A DNA stretch of 64,000 nt from Janthinobacterium aquaticum. GTDB taxonomy: Bacteria; Pseudomonadota; Gammaproteobacteria; Burkholderiales; Burkholderiaceae_D. A model generated the notes under the pieces. That model worked only from the letters and a program-made list of their open reading frames with translations, searched no databases and was not told the origin of the DNA. Position 1 is the stretch's first letter, and every line of letters begins with the position of its first letter. Location: positions 124,001 through 188,000 of the forward strand of contig NZ_WFLK01000005.1 of assembly GCF_009208565.1 (NCBI RefSeq), given 5' to 3'. The position numbers were made by a program, and so were the translations under genes. Shown here piece after piece: positions 16,982-26,291 of the stretch.

Positions 16982-18082
16982 ATGTCCGATCTGGCTACGC
17001 AAGCCAAGCTGGCGCGTTCAAACGCGCAACTTCCGGTCCACGTCTATTTTGACGAAACGCTGTTGCAGCGTGAAATAAAGCAATTATTCCAGGCCGGCCC
17101 GCGCTATGTTGGCCATGAACTGATGGTGCCGGAAACCGGCGATTTTGCAACCCTGGCGTCCGAGAACGAGGGGCGCATGCTGGTGCGTAACAGTAATGGC
17201 ATCGAGGTGCTGTCGAACGTATGCCGTCACCGGCAGGCGCTGATGTTCAACGGCCGCGGCAACGCCAACAATATTGTCTGCCCGCTGCACCGCTGGACCT
17301 ATGACCTCAAGGGTGAATTGATCGGCGCACCGCATTTCCCCGAAACGCCGTGCCTGAACCTGGCCAAGACCACGCTGCAAAGCTGGAATGGGCTGCTGTT
17401 CGAGCAGAACGGCTATAACGTGATGGAAAAATTGAAAGATTTGTCCGTCTCGAAGGATCTCGATTTTTCCGGCTACATGCTCGACCATGTGGAAGTGCAC
17501 GAATGCAACTACAACTGGAAGACTTTCATCGAAGTCTACCTGGAGGACTATCATGTCGAACCGTTCCATCCGGGCCTGGGCAGCTTTGTCAGCTGCGACG
17601 ACCTGCGTTGGGAATTCGGCAAGGATTACAGCGTGCAAACGGTGGGCGTGCACCGCGGCCTGCAGCAGTCCGGTTCCGCCGCCTATAAAAAGTGGCAGGA
17701 GCAGGTATTGCAGTTCCGTGGCGGCGAGCCGCCGCCGTATGGCGCGATCTGGCTGACGCTGTATCCGAACATTATGGTCGAATGGTATCCGCACGTGCTG
17801 GTGGTGTCGACCCTGTGGCCGGACGGCCCGCAAAAGACACGCAACGTGGTCGAGTTCTACTACCCGGAAGAAATCGTGCTCTTCGAGCGCGAATTCGTCG
17901 AGGCAGAACGCGCCGCCTACATGGAAACGTGCGTCGAGGATGATGAAATCGGCCAGCGCATGGATGCCGGCCGCCGCGCGCTGATGCTGCGCGGCACCAG
18001 CGAAGTGGGCCCTTACCAGTCGCCGATGGAAGACGGCATGCAGCATTTCCACGAATGGTACCGCAGCAATATCGCACTGTAA
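16982..18082 (+). CDS. Rieske ring-hydroxylating oxygenase, alpha subunit
   Basis: A non-heme iron oxygenase of the aromatic-ring dioxygenase family, 366 residues. The Rieske [2Fe-2S] ligands are C81, H83, C100 and H103 (CRH...CPLH). The catalytic iron motif is YLEDYHVEPFHPGLG with H191 and H196. The ATG at 16982 directly follows a G-rich site; the frame extends eight codons upstream. There is no beta subunit, ferredoxin or reductase next to it, so it must use electron carriers encoded elsewhere. Similar stand-alone enzymes act on choline-, carnitine- or aromatic-like substrates; the substrate is unknown. A strong terminator follows. Confidence 0.88.
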   Translation: MSDLATQAKLARSNAQLPVHVYFDETLLQREIKQLFQAGPRYVGHELMVPETGDFATLASENEGRMLVRNSNGIEVLSNVCRHRQALMFNGRGNANNIVCPLHRWTYDLKGELIGAPHFPETPCLNLAKTTLQSWNGLLFEQNGYNVMEKLKDLSVSKDLDFSGYMLDHVEVHECNYNWKTFIEVYLEDYHVEPFHPGLGSFVSCDDLRWEFGKDYSVQTVGVHRGLQQSGSAAYKKWQEQVLQFRGGEPPPYGAIWLTLYPNIMVEWYPHVLVVSTLWPDGPQKTRNVVEFYYPEEIVLFEREFVEAERAAYMETCVEDDEIGQRMDAGRRALMLRGTSEVGPYQSPMEDGMQHFHEWYRSNIAL

Positions 18083-18087
18083 TCCCG

Positions 18088-18110
18088 GGGCCGCCTTGCG
18101 GCCCTTTTTT
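18088..18110 (+). terminator. Rho-independent terminator after the Rieske gene
   Basis: GGGCCGC-CTT-GCGGCCC followed by six T residues, starting six bases after the stop codon. Confidence 0.9.
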
Positions 18111-18135
18111 ATTCCAGCCTTTTTCAGCTTAGCCC

Positions 18136-19059
18136 ATGCAATCACTTTGGATGTTATTTGCCAGTTTCATGTTCGCCATTATGGGCGTGTGCGTGAAGCT
18201 TGCCTCCGACCTGTATTCCACTTCCGAGATCGTGATGTATCGCGGCATTATCGGCACGACCATCATGACCTGTACCGTGCTGTACCAGGGCGGCAGCTTC
18301 AAGACCAGCATGCCCTTGCAGCATCTGTGGCGCGGCGTGGTGGGCGTGGTGGCGCTATGGCTGTGGTTTTACGCCATTTCCATTTTGCCGCTGGCCACTG
18401 CCATGACGCTCAACTACATGGCGCCGATCTGGATTGCCGTGATCCTGCTGGTCGGCGGCTGGTGGAAAGGCATGGCGCAGGTCGAATGGCCACTGACCGT
18501 GGCCATTGCCATGAGCTTTGTCGGCGTAACGCTGCTGCTGCAGCCGGTGTTTGAAACCGACCAGGCTGCCGGCGCGATTACCGCCCTGGTCTCCGGCATG
18601 CTGTCGGCGCTGGCCTACCTGCAGGTGCGCAAGCTGGGCCTGCTGGGCGAACCGGAATACCGCGTGGTGCTGTATTTCTCGATCGTCAACTTCCTCGCCG
18701 GCGTGATCGGCCATGTGGCCAGCGCCGGCGGCGGCCCCGTGGTCTGGCACGCCCATACCAGCGCCTACGGCGTGGGCCTGCTGGCGGCCATCGGCCTGTG
18801 CGCAACCATGGCGCAGGTGGCCATGACGCGCGCCTATCGCCTCGGTAAGACGCTGGTGGTGGCCAACCTGCAATATACGGGCATCGTGTTTTCCAGCTTC
18901 TGGGGCGTGGTGATCTTTGGCGACCTGTTCGACTGGCACGGCTGGCTTGGCATCGGCATTATTCTTGCCTCCGGCCTGGCGGCAACCTATTACAATACAC
19001 GCAAGACTGCACGTGGCGTGGCCGTCGAACGCACCGACCCGATTGCCAGCGAAGTGTAA
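18136..19059 (+). CDS. EamA/DMT family transporter
   Basis: An inner-membrane protein of 307 residues with about ten membrane helices in two EamA repeats (for example MQSLWMLFASFMFAIMGVCV, GVVGVVALWLWFYAISILPL and MTLNYMAPIWIAVILLVGGW in the first, and VVFSSFWGVVIFGD-like sequence near the end of the second). Members export small metabolites such as amino acids or nucleobases; the substrate is not evident. The start at 18136 lacks a strong ribosome binding site. The sulfurtransferase gene begins 17 bases after its stop, so the two are probably cotranscribed. Confidence 0.88.
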   Translation: MQSLWMLFASFMFAIMGVCVKLASDLYSTSEIVMYRGIIGTTIMTCTVLYQGGSFKTSMPLQHLWRGVVGVVALWLWFYAISILPLATAMTLNYMAPIWIAVILLVGGWWKGMAQVEWPLTVAIAMSFVGVTLLLQPVFETDQAAGAITALVSGMLSALAYLQVRKLGLLGEPEYRVVLYFSIVNFLAGVIGHVASAGGGPVVWHAHTSAYGVGLLAAIGLCATMAQVAMTRAYRLGKTLVVANLQYTGIVFSSFWGVVIFGDLFDWHGWLGIGIILASGLAATYYNTRKTARGVAVERTDPIASEV

Positions 19060-19076
19060 AGTATAAGGAGACTGCC

Positions 19077-19940
19077 TTGCCCAATATCCATCTGACCACC
19101 CTGATCAGCGCCAGCGAACTGGCCAGCCACCTCGGCGACGACAACTGGGTCATCCTCGACTGCCGCCATGACCTGATGAATCACGCCGCCGGCAGCGACG
19201 CTTTTGCCGCCGGGCATATCCAGAACGCACAGTTTGCCGATATCGATACCGTATTGTCGGGCCCCAAGGCGCCGGCCGGCGTGGACTTTACCGGCCGCCA
19301 TCCCTTGCCCGAACGCACGGCGCTGATTGCGGCGCTGCGCGCCTGGGGCGTCAATCACGACACGCAAGTGGTGGCCTACGATGCGCAGGGCGGCATGTTT
19401 GCCGCGCGCCTGTGGTGGCTGCTGCGCTGGATCGGCCACGCGCAGGTAGCCGTGCTCGACGGCGGCCTGGCCGCCTGGCAGGCACAAGGCTTGCCACTGG
19501 TCACGCCGGTGGCGCCGCGCGCACCCGGCAATATTACCGAACAAGCGAGCCTGACGCGCACCGTCAGCGTGCAGGACCTGGTCGCCAATCTGGAAACGCA
19601 GGCGCTGCAGGTGCTCGACGCGCGTGCGCCGGACCGCTTCCGTGGCGAAAACGAAACCATCGACCCGGTCGGCGGCCATATTCCCGGCGCAAAAAACCGC
19701 TTTTTCAAGGACAACCTGCAGGCTGACGGCCGTTTCAAGAGCGCCGATGAGCTGGAAAAGGAGTTCGCCGGACTGATCACCACACCACAAGCAACCGTGC
19801 TGCAATGCGGTTCGGGCGTCACGGCCTGCCATAACCTGCTGGCAATGGAAGTGGCGGGCCTGCCGGGCGCAGCGCTGTATCCCGGTTCCTGGAGCGAATG
19901 GTGCGCCGATCCGGCGCGGCCGGTGGCGACCGGACACTGA
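19077..19940 (+). CDS. sseA: sulfurtransferase, 3-mercaptopyruvate type (two rhodanese domains)
   Basis: A 287-residue tandem rhodanese. The N-terminal domain lacks the catalytic cysteine; the C-terminal domain has C244 in CGSGVTAC, the CG(S/T)GVT loop of 3-mercaptopyruvate sulfurtransferases, unlike the CRKGVT loop of thiosulfate-specific enzymes. It transfers sulfane sulfur to thiols or cyanide in the cytoplasm. The start is TTG at 19077: AAGGAG lies six bases before it and no ATG fits the conserved N-terminus. It follows the EamA gene by 17 bases and ends at a bidirectional terminator. Confidence 0.9.
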   Translation: MPNIHLTTLISASELASHLGDDNWVILDCRHDLMNHAAGSDAFAAGHIQNAQFADIDTVLSGPKAPAGVDFTGRHPLPERTALIAALRAWGVNHDTQVVAYDAQGGMFAARLWWLLRWIGHAQVAVLDGGLAAWQAQGLPLVTPVAPRAPGNITEQASLTRTVSVQDLVANLETQALQVLDARAPDRFRGENETIDPVGGHIPGAKNRFFKDNLQADGRFKSADELEKEFAGLITTPQATVLQCGSGVTACHNLLAMEVAGLPGAALYPGSWSEWCADPARPVATGH

Positions 19941-19948
19941 AAAAAAAA

Positions 19949-19974
19949 GGCGAACCTGAAAGTTCGCCTTTTTT
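19949..19974. terminator. bidirectional Rho-independent terminator
   Basis: GGCGAAC-CTGAAA-GTTCGCC with an A-run before (19940-19948) and a T-run after (19969-19974). It serves both the sulfurtransferase gene and the convergent ZIP gene. Confidence 0.92.
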
Positions 19975-19983
19975 ATTGATGCC

Positions 19984-20739
19984 TCAGCCGTGCCGGTGAC
20001 GCGTCAGAAACAGCACAATACATACCCCCAGCGCAATCAAAATCACCTGCGGAATGGTTTCGCGCAAGGTAGCGCGGCGTTGCATCTGCGGCATCAGGTC
20101 GGACAGGGCAATATAGATAAAGCCCGATGAGGCAAACACCAGCACATAGGGAATCAGGTTGCTGGCGCGGTCGAGCGTAAAGTAACCGAGCAGGCCGCCA
20201 GCGACCGCCATCAGGCTGCACAAGAGGTTGAACACAAACGCGCGCAAACGCGAGAAGCCGGCGTTGAGCAGCACGATGAAGTCGCCGATTTCCTGCGGAA
20301 TCTCATGCGCGATAATCGCCAGCCCCGTGACAATGCCCAGTTTCGGGTCAGCCAGGAAAGCGGCGGCAATCAGAATGCCGTCGGTGAAATTGTGCATGCC
20401 GTCGCCGACCAGGATCATCCAGCCGGCCTTGCCCGCTTCATGCTTGTCATGCCCATGCGCATGGTGGTGGCCGTCGCCTTCGTGATGGTGCGAATGGCGC
20501 AGGATGGCAAACTTTTCCAGCATAAAAAACGCCAGCAGCCCGGCCAGCAAGGTGGCAAACAGGCTGCGCGGGTCGGCCTGCGACTCGAATGCCTCAGGCA
20601 ATGCATGCAGCAAGGAAGTCGACAGCATGATGCCGACCGACAGGCTGACCATGCGCTCGACCACCTTGGACAGGAAGGCAAACGAAAAGATCGCCGCCGC
20701 AGTAATGCTGACGACACCTGCGACGGTGGTCGCAAGCAA
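19984..20739 (-). CDS. ZIP family metal transporter
   Basis: A zinc or divalent-metal importer of the inner membrane, about 251-260 residues. It shows a His-rich cytoplasmic loop (HSHHHEGDGHHHAHGHDKH) and the two ZIP metal-site helices, with HNFTDGILIAAAF and HEIPQEIGDFIVLL. The first conventional start is TTG at 20739, used here. However the frame is open to 20769, and IDPVLIS before the TTG resembles the usual N-terminus. A good GAGG lies six bases before an ATC at 20766, so the true start may be a rare AUC codon. An inverted repeat at 20890-20910 may be its operator. Confidence 0.88.
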   Translation of the reverse strand: MLATTVAGVVSITAAAIFSFAFLSKVVERMVSLSVGIMLSTSLLHALPEAFESQADPRSLFATLLAGLLAFFMLEKFAILRHSHHHEGDGHHHAHGHDKHEAGKAGWMILVGDGMHNFTDGILIAAAFLADPKLGIVTGLAIIAHEIPQEIGDFIVLLNAGFSRLRAFVFNLLCSLMAVAGGLLGYFTLDRASNLIPYVLVFASSGFIYIALSDLMPQMQRRATLRETIPQVILIALGVCIVLFLTRHRHG

Positions 20740-20889
20740 AATGGATATAAGGACGGGATCGATGATGTCTTACCTCAAAATGGGCGTCAAAGTACTGGCG
20801 CCCGCGATGCTGGAGCCTGCAAATACGGTGTTGCTTGAGTGAATGAACGATGCAACCTGGCGGCGGCGCGGTGCAAACAATAATCTACA

Positions 20890-20910
20890 AGATGCAATTG
20901 TACTGCATCT
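20890..20910. promoter_or_regulatory. palindrome with embedded -10 element upstream of the ZIP gene
   Basis: AGATGCA-ATTGTAC-TGCATCT has perfect 7-bp arms. On the minus strand its centre reads TACAAT (20897-20902), a good -10 for the ZIP gene, although no clear -35 is seen. A metal-responsive repressor binding here is inference; it does not match the classic Zur box closely. Confidence 0.4.
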
Positions 20911-20962
20911 GGTGACAGGCCGGGCATTTGCTGCCTGGCCGGCTTGACTCAGGGCAAGGCCA

Positions 20963-21850
20963 TCAGGACGCCACGCCGTGCTGTTTGAACCACGCCAGGC
21001 AGCGCGCATAGCCGTCTTTGGCGTCAGCGGCTACGTAGCTGGGGCGATAATCGGCATTGAAGGCGTGGCCGGCGTCGTCGTACACCACGAACTCCGAGCG
21101 GCTCGTGCCCTTGGCCAGTGCAGCCTTCATTTTGGCTATCGTGTCGAGCGGGATGCCGGTGTCCTTGCCGCCATACAGGCCCAGCACCGGCACCGTCAGG
21201 CTGGCGGCAATATCGACCGGGTGCTGCGGCGTGACCGGCGTCGATTCGCCGACCAGTCGGCCATACCAGGCCACGCCGGCCTTGACCTGGGGATTGTGCG
21301 CTGCATACATCCAGGTAACACGCCCGCCCCAGCAAAAACCGGTAATGCCCAGGCGGCTGATATCGCCGCCATTCTGCTTGGCCCAGGCCACCACCGCATC
21401 GAGGTCTGTCATGACCTGCGCATCGGGCGTCTTGCCGACAATGTTTTTCATCAACTCGGGAATGCTGGCCACCTTGGTGGCGTCGCCCTGGCGCACGAAC
21501 AGGTCTGGCGCCAGTGCCAGGTAGCCTTCCTTGGCAAAACGGCGCGCCATGTCGGCGATATGCTCATGCACGCCAAAGATTTCGGAAATGACCAGCACCA
21601 CCGGCAAACCGGTCTTGCCTTCAGGCTGCGCCGCATACACAGGAATATCCTGGCCGTCGACCTTGACCGTGATGGTGCCCGAAACCAAGCCGACGTTGTC
21701 GGTCTTGATCACGTTTTGCGCCACCACCGGCATCACGGCCACAGCAAAACCGGTGCCGAGCGCCACTTTCAAAAAGCCGCGCCGGCCATCAGGACCGGAC
21801 AGCGTGCTCGGTCCCAGCAAACTTTCACCATCGGTAATCAAATCCTTCAT
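20963..21850 (-). CDS. dienelactone hydrolase family protein with Tat signal
   Basis: An alpha/beta hydrolase of 295 residues. The N-terminus carries a twin-arginine signal (GRRGFLKVALGTGFAVAVMPV, arginines 23-24), so the protein is exported folded to the periplasm. The catalytic cysteine is C173 in GFCWGGRV, with the conserved aspartate in GGKDTGIP and histidine in DDAGHAFNADY completing the triad. The ATG at 21850 has AAAGGAG before it. The family hydrolyses dienelactone or related esters; a periplasmic location suggests a broader esterase role. It lies just 28 bases downstream of polA on the same strand. Confidence 0.92.
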   Translation of the reverse strand: MKDLITDGESLLGPSTLSGPDGRRGFLKVALGTGFAVAVMPVVAQNVIKTDNVGLVSGTITVKVDGQDIPVYAAQPEGKTGLPVVLVISEIFGVHEHIADMARRFAKEGYLALAPDLFVRQGDATKVASIPELMKNIVGKTPDAQVMTDLDAVVAWAKQNGGDISRLGITGFCWGGRVTWMYAAHNPQVKAGVAWYGRLVGESTPVTPQHPVDIAASLTVPVLGLYGGKDTGIPLDTIAKMKAALAKGTSRSEFVVYDDAGHAFNADYRPSYVAADAKDGYARCLAWFKQHGVAS

Positions 21851-21878
21851 TGCCGCTCCTTTGTGATTAGGTTGAAAA

Positions 21879-24629
21879 TCAATGCGCCTCGTCCCAGTTC
21901 TTGCCCACGCCCACTTCGGCAATCAATGGCACTTTCAGTTCGGCCACGCCGGCCATCAGTTCGGGCAGCCGGCGCTTGACCAGTTCGAGTTCGGCGTCCG
22001 GCACTTCAAGCACCAGTTCGTCATGTACCTGCATAATCATTTTGGTCTGCAGGCCATCGGTTTCGAGCCAGTTCTGGACGGCAATCATGGCCAGCTTGAT
22101 CAGATCGGCGGCCGTGCCCTGCATTGGCGCATTGATCGCGGCGCGCTCGGCGCCCTGGCGGCGCGGGCCGTTCGGTGAATTGATTTCAGGCAGCCACAGG
22201 CGGCGGCCAAACACGGTTTCCACATAGCCGCGCGCCTTGGCTTGCTGGCGCGTATCTTCCATATACTGCTTCACACCCGAGAAGCGTGCAAAGTAGCGGT
22301 CGATATAGCTTTGCGCGGCGGCCCGCTCCAGGCCCAGGTTGCTGGCCAGGCCAAAGGCGCTCATGCCGTAGATCAGGCCAAAGTTGATGACCTTGGCGTA
22401 GCGGCGCTGTTCGCTTTGCACTTCGCTCGCTTCCACGCCGAAGATCTCGGCTGCCGTGGCGCGGTGAATGTCGACGCCTTCGGCAAAGGCGCGCAGCATC
22501 GCTTCGTCGCCGGAAATATGCGCCATGATGCGCAGTTCGATCTGCGAATAGTCGGCCGAGACGATATGGCTGCCGTGCGGCGCAATAAACGCTTCGCGGA
22601 TGCGGCGCCCTTCGGCGCTGCGGATCGGAATATTCTGCAGATTGGGATCATTCGAGGCCAGGCGCCCCGTCACCGCCACCGCCTGCGCATAGTTGGTATG
22701 CACGCGGCCGGTGGTCACATTGATCATCTTGGGCAGCTTGTCGGTATAGGTCGACTTGAGCTTGGCCATGCCGCGGTAGTCGAGCAGCACCTTGGGCAGC
22801 GGATAATCCTCGGCCAGCTTCTGCAACACCTCTTCGTCGGTTGACGGCGCGCCGGTCGGTGTTTTCTTGACCACCGGCAGTTTCAGCTTGTCAAAGAAGA
22901 TTTCACCAATCTGCTTGGGAGAGCCGAGGTTGAAGGGCTGGCCGGCCAGTTCATGGGCCTGCTTTTCCAGGTCCAGTATCTTGATGGCCAGTTCGGCCGA
23001 CTGCACATTGAGCAGCGCATCGTCGATCAGCACGCCATTGCGCTCGATCTTCTGCAGCACCGTAGCCGTCGGCAGCTCGATCTTTTCATAGATAAAGGTC
23101 AGCTTTTCATCATTGGCCACATTGCCCCACATGGTGTTGTGCAGGCGCAGCGTGATATCGGCGTCCTCGGCCGCGTATTTTGCCGCCTGTTCGATCGCTA
23201 CCTGATTGAAGGTGATCTGCTTGGCACCCTTGCCGCACACATCCTCGAAAGGAATGGTGGTGTAGTTCAGGTGGCGCAGCGCCAGGCTGTCCATATCGTG
23301 TTTCTTGTGCGACTCGAACACATAAGATTCAAGCAGCGTGTCATGCACGATGCCGCGCAGCGTAACGCCATGGTTGGCGAAGATATGGCTGTCGTATTTC
23401 AGGTTCTGGCCCAGTTTTGGCTTTGTATCGTCTTCCAGCCAGGATCGCAGCTTGCCCAGTACATGTTCGCGTGACAATTGATCGGGTGCGCCCGCGTAAT
23501 CGTGTGCCAGCGGGATATAGCAGGCGGCGTGCTCGGCCACGGACAGCGAGATGCCGACCATTTGCGCGGCCATCGGTTCAAGCGAGGTGGTTTCCGTATC
23601 GACTGCCGTCAATGGCGCGGCCATGATCAGGGCGATCCATTTATCGAGCTGGGCGTCGGTCAGCACGGTTTCATATTCCGCTTCAACGGCCGGGGCGGCG
23701 TCGGCAAACATATCGCCGGTGGTATTGGCTGCCAGCACCGGAGCGCCAACAGGCGACATCGGCGGCGGCGCCGCACCGAGTTCGCGCAGCAGCGCCTTGA
23801 AGCCATAGCGCTGGAAAAACGCCAGCAGCGCTTCCTTGTCTTCGCCCTTGGCCACCAGCGATTCGCCGATCGAGGCCATATGGTCCGACAGGTCGCAATC
23901 GGTTTTCACGGTAATGAGTTCGCGCGCTTTCGGCAGCCATGGCAAGGCCGTACGCAGGTTTTCGCCAACCGCGCCGCCCACGCTGGCGGCGTTTTCCATA
24001 ATGCCGTCCAGGCTGTCATACTGGGTCAGCCATTTGACGGCCGTTTTCGGGCCGCATTTCGATACGCCTGGTACATTATCGACCGTATCGCCGATCAGCG
24101 ACAGGTAATCGATAATGCGGTTGGGCGGCACGCCGAACTTGGCCAGCACGGCCGCTTCGTCGAGCTTTTCATTGCTCATGGTATTGATCAGCGTGACCTG
24201 GCTGTTGACCAGCTGCGCCAGATCCTTGTCGCCGGTCGATACCACCACGTTCATGCCCGCTTGCGCGGCCTGCACGGCCAGCGTGCCGATCACGTCATCG
24301 GCCTCCACGCCGTCAACCATCAGGATCGGCCAGCCCATGACGCGCACGGCCTCATGAATCGGCTCGATCTGCAGGCGCAAATCATCGGGCATCGGCGCAC
24401 GCGTGGCCTTGTAATCGGCATACATATCATCGCGGAAGGTCTTGCCCTTGGCGTCAAACACGCAGGCAATATAGGCAGCCGGGTAGTCGGCGCGCAGGCG
24501 GCGCAGCATATTGACCATGCCGTGCATGGCGCCAGTCGGATAGCCATCCGGGCTGCGCAAATCGGGCAGCGCATGGAAGGCGCGATAAAGATAGCTGGAA
24601 CCGTCGACTAACAGCAGGGTATTTTGCAT
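21879..24629 (-). CDS. polA: DNA polymerase I
   Basis: The repair and Okazaki-fragment polymerase. Three domains are present and look intact. The 5'-3' exonuclease (residues 1-300) has LLVDGSSYLYRAFHALP and YLSLIGDTVDNVPGV. The 3'-5' exonuclease (about 310-510) keeps the DxE motif TAVDTETTSLEP, so proofreading is likely. The polymerase domain has DYSQIELRIMAHIS, RRYAKVINFGLIYGMS and MQVHDELVLEV. I prefer the ATG at 24629 (MQNTLLLVDGSS); an in-frame ATG four codons upstream (24641) is possible, and neither has a strong ribosome binding site. Confidence 0.97.
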   Translation of the reverse strand: MQNTLLLVDGSSYLYRAFHALPDLRSPDGYPTGAMHGMVNMLRRLRADYPAAYIACVFDAKGKTFRDDMYADYKATRAPMPDDLRLQIEPIHEAVRVMGWPILMVDGVEADDVIGTLAVQAAQAGMNVVVSTGDKDLAQLVNSQVTLINTMSNEKLDEAAVLAKFGVPPNRIIDYLSLIGDTVDNVPGVSKCGPKTAVKWLTQYDSLDGIMENAASVGGAVGENLRTALPWLPKARELITVKTDCDLSDHMASIGESLVAKGEDKEALLAFFQRYGFKALLRELGAAPPPMSPVGAPVLAANTTGDMFADAAPAVEAEYETVLTDAQLDKWIALIMAAPLTAVDTETTSLEPMAAQMVGISLSVAEHAACYIPLAHDYAGAPDQLSREHVLGKLRSWLEDDTKPKLGQNLKYDSHIFANHGVTLRGIVHDTLLESYVFESHKKHDMDSLALRHLNYTTIPFEDVCGKGAKQITFNQVAIEQAAKYAAEDADITLRLHNTMWGNVANDEKLTFIYEKIELPTATVLQKIERNGVLIDDALLNVQSAELAIKILDLEKQAHELAGQPFNLGSPKQIGEIFFDKLKLPVVKKTPTGAPSTDEEVLQKLAEDYPLPKVLLDYRGMAKLKSTYTDKLPKMINVTTGRVHTNYAQAVAVTGRLASNDPNLQNIPIRSAEGRRIREAFIAPHGSHIVSADYSQIELRIMAHISGDEAMLRAFAEGVDIHRATAAEIFGVEASEVQSEQRRYAKVINFGLIYGMSAFGLASNLGLERAAAQSYIDRYFARFSGVKQYMEDTRQQAKARGYVETVFGRRLWLPEINSPNGPRRQGAERAAINAPMQGTAADLIKLAMIAVQNWLETDGLQTKMIMQVHDELVLEVPDAELELVKRRLPELMAGVAELKVPLIAEVGVGKNWDEAH

Positions 24630-24857
24630 AAGACTGATCATTTACTGATGAATAAGGTGAGCCGCGCTGGCAAACAGAAAAAGCCGGCGGGCAGGATGAT
24701 TCATTATCGCAGAGTTTGCCCGCGCCCCACTGAGCGCACCACGCCCTATTTCTGCGCTTTCATCACAGCATGTTGACCAGTTTGTTACAATGCTTTCAGA
24801 TACAGACGGCATGAAAACTGCAATGGCTGCAGTTCACTACATGGAAGCGAGCCCATC

Positions 24858-25250
24858 ATGATGCGTACCCCGACACTCTGGAAAATCCTGGCCCTGCCCC
24901 TGCTGGCAGTGGCAGCTGTTGCGGGCGCCCAGACGCCTGCCAAACCGAGCGATGCGCCACCGCAGCTCGAACGTATCGACGAAATGGGCGAAGCGCCCAT
25001 TACCGTGACGCCGCAGGCGCCCAAACAGCAAATCACCGAAAAACGCGAAGGCGGCGCCGTCACCGAAGTGAAGGTCACCACCGGCGGCAGCACTTATTAC
25101 ATGAAGCCGTCGGCCGGCGGCGACCTGGCCAACAGCGGCACCCTGCGCGGCCCGCAGTGGAAAGTGCTGGAATTTGATCTGGGCAAGAAAAAACAGAAGC
25201 AAAACGAAGAAGAGGCCGCTGACGTACCGGCGCCGCCACCGGCCAAGTAA
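24858..25250 (+). CDS. DUF2782 domain protein, secreted
   Basis: A 130-residue protein with an N-terminal signal peptide (WKILALPLLAVAAVAGAQT) and the DUF2782 core (ITEKREGGAVTEVKVTTGGSTYYMKP, then LRGPQWKVLEFDLGKK), ending in a charged Lys/Glu and Pro-rich tail. Function is unknown; it is expected in the periplasm. It is divergent from polA across a 216-bp region and is followed by a terminator and then thrB, the usual betaproteobacterial order. Confidence 0.88.
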   Translation: MMRTPTLWKILALPLLAVAAVAGAQTPAKPSDAPPQLERIDEMGEAPITVTPQAPKQQITEKREGGAVTEVKVTTGGSTYYMKPSAGGDLANSGTLRGPQWKVLEFDLGKKKQKQNEEEAADVPAPPPAK

Positions 25251-25262
25251 GTCTGCCCTGCC

Positions 25263-25304
25263 GCCCTGGTTCCCGCGCTTTTCGCGGGGCCACGGGCTTT
25301 TTTT
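25263..25304 (+). terminator. Rho-independent terminator between DUF2782 and thrB
   Basis: An outer GCCC/GGGC and an inner CCCGCG-CTTTT-CGCGGG stem are followed by seven T residues (25298-25304), starting 13 bases after the stop. Confidence 0.88.
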
Positions 25305-25331
25305 GACCGTTAGACCTTAATCCTACTTCCC

Positions 25332-26288
25332 ATGGCAGTTTTTACCGCGCTAAACCTGGACGATATCGGCCAGTGGATGCAGCAATTTCCACTCGGCAAA
25401 CCTCTGGCGCTCAAAGGCATTGCTTCCGGCATTGAGAACAGCAATTTCTTCCTCACCACCGAGCGTGGCGAGTTTGTGCTGACGATCTTTGAAAACCTGA
25501 GCTTCGAGCAACTGCCGTTTTACCTGCAGCTGATGCGCCACCTGGCCGAACGCGGCGTGCTGGTGCCGGCGCCGATTGCCAACGCCGATGGCGAACTGGT
25601 GTGCGCCTTGCAGGGCAAACCGGCCGCCATCGTCAGCAAGCTCGACGGCCAATCGCAGATGGCACCGCAAGCCGTCCACTGCGCCGCCGTGGGCGCCATG
25701 CTGGCAAAGATGCACCTGGCAGCGCAGGACTTTCCGTTGCAGCAGCCGAATCTGCGCGGCCTCGATTGGTGGAACGCCACCACGCCCACGGTGCTGCCGC
25801 ATCTCGATGACGCCAGGGCGCACCTGCTGCGAGCGGAAATCCATTTCCAGGATGCGTTTGCAGCGTGCGCCAGCTACAAGGCCTTGCCGCGCGGCCCCGT
25901 ACATGCCGACCTGTTTCGTAATAACGTGATGTTTGACGGTGAACGGCTGACCGGCTTTTTCGACTTTTATTTTGCCGGCTGCGACAGCTGGCTGTTTGAC
26001 GTGGCCGTCACCATCAACGACTGGTGCATCGACCTCGATACCGGCGTACTGGACATTGCTCGCGTACGCGCCCTGCTTGATGCCTATCAGGCTGTGCGGC
26101 CATTTACTGCAGAAGAACAGACCGCCTGGCAGCCGATGCTGCGCGCTGCCGCCTTGCGATTCTGGCTGTCGCGCCTGTACGATTACTATCAGCCGCGCGC
26201 AGCAGAGATGCTCACGCCGCACGACCCCACGCATTTCGAACGCATTTTGCGCGAACGCATTGCTACACCCGCACCGGAATTGTTTTAA
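25332..26288 (+). CDS. thrB: homoserine kinase, aminoglycoside-phosphotransferase fold
   Basis: It phosphorylates homoserine on the way to threonine. The 318-residue protein belongs to the ThrB family of the protein-kinase-like (APH) fold used by alpha- and betaproteobacteria, not the GHMP kinase of E. coli. Visible are [21 protein letters not shown], the catalytic loop [13 protein letters not shown] and the metal-binding [16 protein letters not shown]. It has its own terminator upstream and a membrane-protein gene three bases downstream. The ribosome binding site is weak. Confidence 0.95.
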   Translation: MAVFTALNLDDIGQWMQQFPLGKPLALKGIASGIENSNFFLTTERGEFVLTIFENLSFEQLPFYLQLMRHLAERGVLVPAPIANADGELVCALQGKPAAIVSKLDGQSQMAPQAVHCAAVGAMLAKMHLAAQDFPLQQPNLRGLDWWNATTPTVLPHLDDARAHLLRAEIHFQDAFAACASYKALPRGPVHADLFRNNVMFDGERLTGFFDFYFAGCDSWLFDVAVTINDWCIDLDTGVLDIARVRALLDAYQAVRPFTAEEQTAWQPMLRAAALRFWLSRLYDYYQPRAAEMLTPHDPTHFERILRERIATPAPELF

Positions 26289-26291
26289 AAA

